Shown here: positions 57,255 through 64,000 of the stretch, one piece after another
Position numbering within the stretch: position 1 is the first letter of the stretch
Layout: each line of letters opens with the position of its first letter
DNA from: Schistocephalus solidus
Taxonomy: Eukaryota > Platyhelminthes > Cestoda > Diphyllobothriidea > Diphyllobothriidae
Length of the DNA: 64,000 nt
Assembly (NCBI GenBank): GCA_017591395.1
Contig: WEDG01009072.1
Coordinates: forward strand, 143,501-207,500
Direction of reading: 5' to 3'
Notes under the pieces: generated by a model
Seen by the model: the letters and a program-made list of their open reading frames with translations, nothing else
Database searches by the model: none
What the model was told of the DNA's origin: nothing
Translations under genes and position numbers: made by a program

Positions 57255-57960
57255 ACGATGTCCTCCGTATGCCCCATCGTATGATTTTGTTAACAGTAGA
57301 TTTACGTGGCATCTACCACTCTCCTCCCCTCCCACCTGTGCCCGGGGTTATGACCAAGTCAAGAAGACCGGAGGCTGGAGCATACAGGTGGCCGGCTTGC
57401 CGGGCATCCGCACCTAGGCGTACCACCACACCCTCATGCACGACATTTGTTACAGGTGCGCATCCCCTATAACGCCTGCCATGTTGGTCCATCACGGCTA
57501 CTGTGTAACCCATTTAGAGCCACACACACACACATGACAGTTCGACCGACGTTTTCGACTGTCTACCGTATGCACCACAGCAGGATGGAGCAGAGATGGT
57601 GACTTGCGTGTGAATTGGTTTTAAGTGCTAGTACTGTGATTGTACTACATCTACCGCACTCTCTCTTCCCATACCTGCCTGTGCCCGGTGTCAAGACAGA
57701 GTCAAAAAGACCGGAGGCGGGGTCGGGCGCAGGTGGCTGGCGCGGCTGGAGAGGCTCCTAACCGTGTCGCCACGCCTGATTCCGATCCCACGGAGTGGGA
57801 GTGCCATAAATGGCAAGAGTGGCTGATGTGGTGTAAGCCTGAACCTACGCGTGCTCGTGTTCAGTATTTGTTAATAACGCCCGCTGCACCCTGATTTGGC
57901 ACTGTGCTGGTCCAGCGCATCTAACACGCGGTCCGCTTAGGGTGTACACACACGCAAACC
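57255..57960 (+). repeat. C4/C5: tandem C modules with CA boundaries
   Basis: Two direct copies. C4 (57255-57534) and C5 (57540-57960) each run from the GTATGC(C/A)CCA..-type start through CTGTGCCCGG, AAGACCGGAGGC and a GGTCCA-GCAT-type end, closing in CACACA. C5 contains the GATCCCACGGAGTGGGAGTG block also found in C1. C4 lacks part of the middle. Confidence 0.75.
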
Positions 57961-59210
57961 GACATACTTAAATTCACACAGAGAATGGTGGTATCAACCC
58001 GTTTCGTAAAATACAAGGCAAAAGTAATTTCTGCCTTAGTTTCTATCTTCAACTAACCATATTTCCCATCCGTGAGGGCTCCTAAACTGCCTACTTGGGT
58101 CTGTTTGTCATAAAAATGTTTAAATTCAGAAGCTCTACCATTTGAACTACGGATCAAAATTCCTTAGGCTGAGATTAAGAGTGTTCACTCGCGTGGGAAT
58201 GGCGTTCAGCAATGAGGAAAGTAATGCATCCTTGCCGATCGTCAGACGGCGGATTGCACTCCGCAGCTATGAGTAGGAGTAATTCTCCTTCAAGCGTGTC
58301 CAGCCGCGACAGAATGGGTAGAAGACTCTATAGCCAATCGAAAAAAAATTTGATTGAAAATTCTATTCAAAGGGGGTGCATTTAGTCCGTTATTTTGAAC
58401 CAAACTGCGTTACTTCGGCTCTCATAAGCGTTGCATAAGAGTGGCGAACTCTGTGTGAATTTAAAGAAAAAATTTTTCGTTTCGCAAATGCCACTTGCAC
58501 TTAAGTATAATGCAGTTTTAAACGAGACATTTGTTTCCCTTAGTCTTGTAGCGTAGTCAAGATGGCCCTGGGGTTTGTTGTTGATTTATTTTAAACTCTT
58601 CGTTGACAGCCAAGGAAATCGGGAATTACCACCGCAAATGGAATTAACGGAGACCGATTATGCACTATTAAGGGAATTGGAGACTTATTCATGGTGGAGT
58701 CAGTCTGTAAGTCTGGGACAGACATAAGTTGGAACGGCTGGTAATTTCGGCATTGCCTGCAAAATGGCAATAAATATGATTATTTGCTTGCGTTGCGTGA
58801 CCCAAAAGTTTAGGCTCTGTTACCAGGGAAATACACTTACGCCAGATATCTTAACGGTAGTGGACCTAGATCTTCCTTTACGCCCGGTACCACAGCGGCA
58901 GCCGATCGCTTATCCGTGGCTTTACACACCCGGTCATCCGCTTGGGGTAAGAAATGATATTCTCTATGTGGCTTCCGAAGGCGACTAAATGGGGGGGGGG
59001 GATTTAAGTATTTTGACCAAACATGGGTCGCATTTTCCTCGTTCAATTGTTACGACAGAGTGAACCTGAAACACGCAGCGGTGAAGCTGGCCAGTAAATC
59101 GGATTTGCCTTGCATCGATCTAAGCCTACGACAGCACATTGGTTGCGCGCATTCGTGGACGTCTGGCGTTGTTTCCGTCTGCCCAAGCAACCGAACCAGA
59201 CTTCGCATGT
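57961..59210. other. unassigned DNA
   Basis: A G run lies at about 58991-59000. No gene or shared repeat recognised. Confidence 0.35.
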
Positions 59211-59216
59211 TCTGAC

Positions 59217-59242
59217 GCACACACGCACACACACACACACGC
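59217..59242. repeat. (CA)n microsatellite
   Basis: A CA run with a few CG interruptions. Confidence 0.9.
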
Positions 59243-59339
59243 AAATAGTGTTGGTGCTTCTCTCGTGCTCTATATCTCGTTCCTTTTGTTAGCTGACCTC
59301 TGTCCACATGCTTGCGTGCTGTCTCTTATCTTTTAGTGT

Positions 59340-59647
59340 TCGCAGTTTTAGGTGTTTTACCAAACCCGGGGGCAGGACAAGGGGGACCTTAACCCCATCC
59401 GTTGGGCCTTAGGCGCTTCATGCTCGGCGAGGTGGCGGTCGTTGAGGCAGTCGGAGGGGGAGTGGAAGGGAGGGGCAGAAACCGGAGCTGAGGCCAGTCG
59501 CATTTTTTACTTCCGTCGTCAACGTGACCAACGCGACCGGCGCTCACAATGGTACAGCAGCGTCAACGGAGGCAGCCTGGTCAGCTGAGGTAAAGTGAAC
59601 GCACGCCTGCGGTTAGTTGTCCAGGCTGCCCCTGGACTAGAACGGAA
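59340..59647. other. GC-rich unassigned DNA
   Basis: GC- and CpG-rich, ending at the GGA tract. Open frame 59352-59588 has no recognised domain. Confidence 0.35.
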
Positions 59648-59757
59648 GGCAGGAGGAGGAGGAGGAGGAGGAGGAGGAGGAGGAGGAGGAGGAGGAGGAG
59701 GAGGAGGAGGAGGAGGAGGAGGCGGTGGCGGCGGCGGCGGGAGGCGGAGGAGGAGGA
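59648..59757. repeat. (GGA)n tract with GGC variants
   Basis: About 110 bp of GGA units passing into GGC/GGT units at 59720-59742. Poly-Gly, poly-Pro and poly-Leu frames here are artefacts. Confidence 0.95.
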
Positions 59758-59864
59758 GAAAGCACAATAGCACATTATGCTACTCATTTAACCGCCTTGA
59801 TGAGGAGACGGTCTCCGTGCTTATCTCAGCGATGTCCTGCCTGACTTTAAGGAAAAATATGCCA

Positions 59865-60250
59865 CCTTGTCTTGTTTAATTTCCGAGGAACGGAGCAAAT
59901 CCGTCGGAACAACTTTTTAAGGCTCAGAACGAAAGTTGATATGAACATTTGAACTGCGGAATAACCGCGTAATATTCATAAGCTGCCAACAGCCCGTTAA
60001 AAGTATTACAACGTAATTATTTACCAGTACAGGTACTAGGAAAAGCCCAAACACGAGTGCTTCGCCGGTCTTGTGCCGCTGCGTGGCGCATTTGCGAGGG
60101 GTGTGGCTCAGCAGTGGGTGCCCCAGCCTTCCATAAGTGTTTTCTGGTATATATACCCCAGTTATTATCGCGTCTTGTTTAATTTCCGAAGAAACTAATG
60201 CGAGAACTTGGAGTTAATCCTTCGGAACAAGCCTTTTCAGCCTTTGTTCC
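59865..60250. repeat. J family: direct repeats
   Basis: TCTTGTTTAATTTCCGA occurs at 59869 and again at 60172. Each is followed by related sequence (CGGAACAACTTTTTAAGGCT and CGGAACAAGCCTTTTCAGCC). The region between (60035-60105, TACAGGTACTAGGAAAAGCC) matches 29170-29240. Confidence 0.6.
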
Positions 60251-61190
60251 AAATATTCTGGTGTGCGTGGGAGCTCGCTTTTACATACAAATATAACTGC
60301 TACTTTATTTGGTCAAGTAACGCGTATAAACTCTCTAAATAGGGCGCTACCAGTGGTAATTCAAAAGTTGATAGCCGATTTAATTCATGTCCGGAAGGGA
60401 AGCGCGATGATGGTGTGGATAAAAAAGATCGACAGTTTTGTGACATAGTCATACATAAGTGTGCATTCGCCTTCTGTTGCCTCCCATAGGTATGCCTATG
60501 TATTTGAAACATAGTGGAGGTTTTTGTGGTCTTATAGGCAAAACAGTTTCAGTCAGGGCTGTTATATCGACGTAAACCTTGTTTCCTCTTAATGTGAATG
60601 ACCAAAGAATCAAGATGTTCTACTGGCACTCCTCTGCGCAAAGCTAGTAGCTCAGTTGGGAGGACAGCGAAGTGATTTGCATGTACATTAAACATATTAC
60701 TTGCAGTTCGTTTGCAGATGTGTCGATTATGTTCCTACTCCTCGCGCATAATTTTTCATCTATTCGTTTCTGGAGAAAATCCCAACCTCCCATCGTTCAA
60801 TGCCATGGAATTCTAAACCTAATTTTAGGGTTATTTATGTTGGTAAAAGGAACTCCTGTTTATCAGTTACAGGCGTGTGAAACCCACTTCCCTCCGTCTG
60901 TACTTTTAAGATCGTCCATAGGGATAATTTATGGAAAGTTCTTAGGGGAATTTAATCGACTTTTGAACCTATACCTTCCAATCTTTATTCTTCAACCTCT
61001 CCTTTGGCTTTTCTTCCTACAAGTATCTTTCTGTGGGCCTCCTCTTCGAAGGCCACTATCTCTCTTTCTACCTTGAAGCCTCCCGCCTTTCTCCATTTGA
61101 ACGAATTTTTCCTTATTCAATTACACCTTCTAGCTCCGCCCCTTACCCCACCTCTACGCTCCCCTGCCCACTTTCTTCCAAGCAACCATT
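60251..61190. other. unassigned DNA
   Basis: A tRNA-head-like phrase, AGTAGCTCAGTTGGGAGGAC, occurs at 60647 without a B box. A hydrophobic open frame at 60672-61076 has no known signature; it is not called as a gene. Confidence 0.35.
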
Positions 61191-61192
61191 GG

Positions 61193-61500
61193 TTGATAAC
61201 GCTTCCCCGATCTGTTACTGGCCTCATTCGTCCTGTTCTGCCTTGTGGCTCACTCTTGAGTCCCGCCAGCAGCCGCGCATTGCCTATTAGTAGTATTATA
61301 GGCAAACTAACAATACCGACAACGACAAGGGAGATTGGAATGACCATTTCTGGCTCATCAACCGTGATCAGCCAGTTATACCAAATCTCAGGTGATGCTG
61401 CACCACCCGAGGTTCGAACCCGTGACCTATTGATAAGAAGTCCAACGTTCTAACCCACTGCGCCATGGGCTCATTGTCTTGCCGGTTTAGATCGGGAATG
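61193..61500 (-). repeat. A12: tRNA-headed repeat, family A
   Basis: Body GACAAGGGAGATTGGAATGA. Head on the minus strand (61405-61475) with B box in GAGGTTCGAACCCGTG and A box in CACTGCGCCATGGGCTC. Trailer GTCTTGCCGGTTTAGATCGG. Confidence 0.8.
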
Positions 61501-61504
61501 TTAA

Positions 61505-61750
61505 CATTGGTTGATGAACGCTCCCCGTTATGTTACTTGACTCGTTCGTCCCGTTCTGCCTTGGGCTCATTCTCGATCTAAAACAGCAAGACAAGTAGCC
61601 CATGGTGCAGTGAGCTAGAGCGTTGGACTTGTAATCAACAGGTCGTGGGTTCGAGCCTCGGTGGTGCACCACCTGGGGTTATGTTGATGATGGCTAATGA
61701 GCCAGAAATGACCATTCCATTCTCCCTTGCCTTTGCCGGTAATGTTCAGC
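61505..61750. repeat. A13/A14: inverted pair, family A
   Basis: A13 (61505-61575, minus) is a body-only fragment (GTCCCGTTCTGCCTTGGGCT). A14 (61590-61750, plus) has the clearest tRNA-like head in the window: CCATGGTGCAGTGAGCTAGA, CGTTGGACTTGTAATCAACA and GTGGGTTCGAGCCTCGG. TGT at the anticodon position suggests a tRNA-Thr origin. The acceptor arms do not pair, so it is not a functional tRNA. Confidence 0.75.
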
Positions 61751-61754
61751 TAAC

Positions 61755-62030
61755 CCACCAGACTTCCTCTTCCATTGTTATTACTTTGTTTTCTTCTCTT
61801 TTCTAATTTTTCATCGTTTAAGGCCTTTCCTTCAACACTGACATCCAACATTCACACCCACCACAACTATCCGAAGACATTCACTCACCGCGTCGACCTA
61901 CTCGACCATTTGCACCTCGATGCGGTAAAATTCCGCAGGCCAAATTCCGTCGCCACGAATCTTTCCACGGGCTCCTACACCACACATAAACGCGCGATCT
62001 TACGCACCACGGATACAACATAAATACCTC
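61755..62030 (+). pseudogene. possible LINE 3' tail with finger-like motif
   Basis: The plus frame from 61775 reads YPKTFTHRVDLLDHLHLD, which resembles the C2H2-type finger (F..R.GLL.H...H) at the C-terminus of flatworm RTE-type LINE proteins, although the paired cysteines are lost. It adjoins A14. A short dead fragment. Confidence 0.4.
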
Positions 62031-62309
62031 TCTTTTTAGTGGGGAGCATGTTCGTTGGCGCAACCTGGTGTCTGAACAGGCGGTGTGCGACATGCGCAGA
62101 CGGGCTCCTGCAGCTCTGTGTCAGCCACTGCGCCCGATCTCAGCCCCAGGCATTCGACCGGTGCATAATAGTAGGGAGAGTAAGGTCAACACTGCAGGGT
62201 CCATCCAAAGGGCATTTCAGCGCATTCCTCACTATAAATGATCTGACGCCTTCGAATCTGTCCCCACGAGCTAAGAATCCTAGATTTAAAGAAAGCCAAA
62301 CGACAGGGT

Positions 62310-62480
62310 TAACTGGGTTCTTCTAAGGACTGAAATTCAGGTTGCGATGGCTCTTTTTCAAATGGCCTTTATGACACTCACGCATGTGAGACCTCAACCA
62401 CTTTCCGTATTTGAAAAAAATCGTGCATGGGAGGCCGGTCGTGTGTGGGACGCGTAGAAGGGCTCTGTCAGCCAATTGTA
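62310..62480 (-). repeat. D/E module copy
   Basis: GGACTGAAATTCAGGTTGCG, GCATGTGAGACCTCAACC and TGTGTGGGACGCGTAGAAGG. Confidence 0.5.
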
Positions 62481-62650
62481 CCCAATCCCATTCCCCGTCG
62501 TTCCACAAAGTCATCTTCCTGGAGTTTTTAGAATTTTCTGTTCCAGTTTCTTCTCCTAAGAACAAATACCTTATTTCCCGTTTATGAGTTGCCACAGAAT
62601 TCTGATTTTGAGATTGCGTGCCGTGTCCCTACGTTTGTTCATCTTCTCTG

Positions 62651-62712
62651 CTTCTCCGGGCGCCCCGCAGAGTGTACAGGTGCCCCCAAGGCCCTCACAG
62701 AGCCCAGTCATG
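62651..62712 (+). repeat. short dispersed repeat, copy 1
   Basis: TCTGCTTCTCCGGGCGCCCC through AAGGCCCTCACAGAGCCC; matches 63918-63979. Confidence 0.7.
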
Positions 62713-63385
62713 CACCGCGCTCGAACGGGCGCCAGTATACTGTCTCTGTAGCATGGGAGGGTGGTTCTGAACTAGCATTATGGTGAGAATGACAGTTACT
62801 TTCCGCATCACTGAGTTTCAAGCGAAACAATTCAAGTGTAAAGCCAAGGCTGATAGGACAGTGTCATAAGTCCGAAGCCCTCGAAGTCCTACCCCCATTA
62901 TCCCGTCCGACCTCTCGACCACGGTGGAGGCTATCTTACAGTGAAAACAGAACGCCAGACCCATCAGCGCAGAGGGGAGGAGGAGGAGGAGGAGGATGAG
63001 GTAATGGGCGGAGGTATTGAACTTCTAGTTCCCACCTGGTTACCAGCATGCGGTTAGGTGTCATCTGTCAAACAACAACTGAGTTACCTCGCGCCCGCAA
63101 TTCTGACGTCAAAATAAGCATTCTTCACACTGGTAAACCGACAAAGATGGGAGACCGTGTTAATTGGTATGCGCCAGTCCTCGTCTGTTTGATTGCCTCG
63201 GAAACTGTTTGCGCTGGGAAATCTTAAACATCGATGTACCTTTTTACTTTGCGTGCACGTCCTTAAATGGTGTGCATATTTCATCCCTAACTGGTTGGTA
63301 GGCTTGGATAGCCGACTGGGGGACACGAACGAGTGCGAGGAAGACCGAGGCTGGGGGAGCCATCCCAGGGCAAATCAACACATTC
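62713..63385. other. unassigned DNA with a short GGA run
   Basis: GGA run at 62975-62995. Nothing else recognised. Confidence 0.4.
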
Positions 63386-63389
63386 CACA

Positions 63390-63600
63390 CTCGTTGATGA
63401 ACGATCAACGATCGCTACCGGAACTCAATCGTCCTGTTCTGCATTGGGGTTCAATCCTGAGCCCCGCCAGCAGCCACACATCATAGACAGAACCTCTTGT
63501 GGTGTACCACCTGGGGTTGGGTCTGGCTGGCTGATGACGGCTAATAAGTCAGAAATAGCCATTTCAGTCTCCTTTTCTTTACCAGCAATGTTAATCTGCA
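63390..63600. repeat. A15/A16: inverted pair, family A
   Basis: 63390-63480 is the minus-strand body (CTCAATCGTCCTGTTCTGCA, GAGCCCCGCCAGCAGCCACA). 63490-63600 is the plus-strand body (CACCTGGGGTTGGGTCTGGC, CAGTCTCCTTTTCTTTACC). No tRNA head survives at the junction. Confidence 0.7.
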
Positions 63601-63659
63601 TATGCCACGCTGCAGTGCGTTTGATGTGCTTACATTTATTAGGACGCCCTATCAATTAT

Positions 63660-63860
63660 GGCTTAGAATGTTGCCAACTGACGGTATAATTCGCTGTCTT
63701 CCAGGACTGATGGTTAGGTAGTACTGATATTTATACTACCTCTAGGGTCAGAAATATCTTCTCGCAGACCTGCCAGACGTGTTATCAGTCATGGCTGCCA
63801 ACTGACGAGAGAAATCGATTCACGTGGTAAGTACAGTGGAGTAACTGGACAACTGAAATG
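63660..63860. repeat. two E-type fragments
   Basis: GTTGCCAACTGACGGTATAA at 63671 and GGCTGCCAACTGACGAGAGA at 63794. Confidence 0.5.
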
Positions 63861-63917
63861 GCTCAGTGTGACCCTCTGGCATTATCAGCCATGTGCGATC
63901 AGACCCGCCCTTCGTCC

Positions 63918-63979
63918 TCTCTGATTCTCCAGGCCCACCACAGAGTGCACAGGTGGCCTCCAAGGCCCTCACAGAGCCC
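63918..63979 (+). repeat. short dispersed repeat, copy 2
   Basis: TCTGATTCTCCAGGCCCACC through AAGGCCCTCACAGAGCCC; about 80% identical by eye to 62651-62712. Confidence 0.7.
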
Positions 63980-64000
63980 TGGTACATACAGTTTGTGGCA

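Noticed and set aside
59519..59879. Poly-Pro, poly-Leu and poly-Gly open frames
   Set aside because: Products of the GGA/GGC repeat.
60672..61076. Hydrophobic 134-codon frame
   Set aside because: Hydrophobicity follows from T-rich composition; no family signature and no supporting exon structure.
61597..61668. Functional tRNA-Thr gene
   Set aside because: A and B boxes look good, but the acceptor stem does not pair and the sequence continues into the family A body found at many other sites.

Overview
The window looks like repeat-dominated, gene-poor nuclear DNA from a metazoan, most likely a flatworm and plausibly a diphyllobothriid-type tapeworm. I see no operons, no long open reading frame with a recognisable protein, no intact tRNA or rRNA gene and no CRISPR array. 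The flatworm reading rests on four things. A decayed Penelope-like retroelement carries a GIY-YIG domain and hammerhead-like motifs. LINE fragments of the RTE type end in a C2H2-finger-like tail. Degenerate TTAGGG/CCCTAA tracts occur repeatedly, and TTAGGG is the flatworm telomere unit. Two abundant repeat families carry tRNA-like heads. The species cannot be fixed from sequence alone.

Layout. 0-5.6 kb: one complete telomere-core element (T1, 198-499), a tRNA-headed repeat pair (A1/A2, 3264-3650) and AT-rich unassigned DNA. 5.6-9.1 kb: GC-rich DNA with microsatellites, a second tRNA-like family (B) and a striking B foldback (7631-7790). 9.14-10.61 kb: a ~1.5 kb TAG-rich triplet array. 11.9-19.6 kb: a TIR element (G1), a CR1/jockey-like LINE scrap, A-family repeats including a foldback and a tandem/inverted array, T elements and two copies of family F. 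20-31 kb: composite C/D/E repeats, a GGA polypurine tract, and one or two weak coding candidates. 31-34.3 kb: B repeats flanking an RTE-type LINE relic, then A. 34.5-47 kb: CpG-rich blocks, an isolated hammerhead-like motif (38.2 kb), F3, G2 and B copies. 47-57 kb: mostly unassigned, plus A11, the Penelope-like relic (52.9-54.4 kb) and a nested T element (54.5-55.4 kb). 57-64 kb: tandem C copies, a second GGA tract, J-family tandem repeats, clustered A copies, a LINE 3' tail and short direct repeats.

These parts do not form a pathway. They are layers of mobile and satellite-like DNA inserted into one another. The most unusual theme is that several unrelated families sit in inverted (foldback) configuration: T and G have terminal inverted repeats, and A and B repeatedly occur as head-to-head pairs. 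The T family also wraps a degenerate telomere-repeat core inside its inverted ends. All family names (A, B, C/D/E, F, G, J, T) are labels made up here from copies compared by eye within the window.
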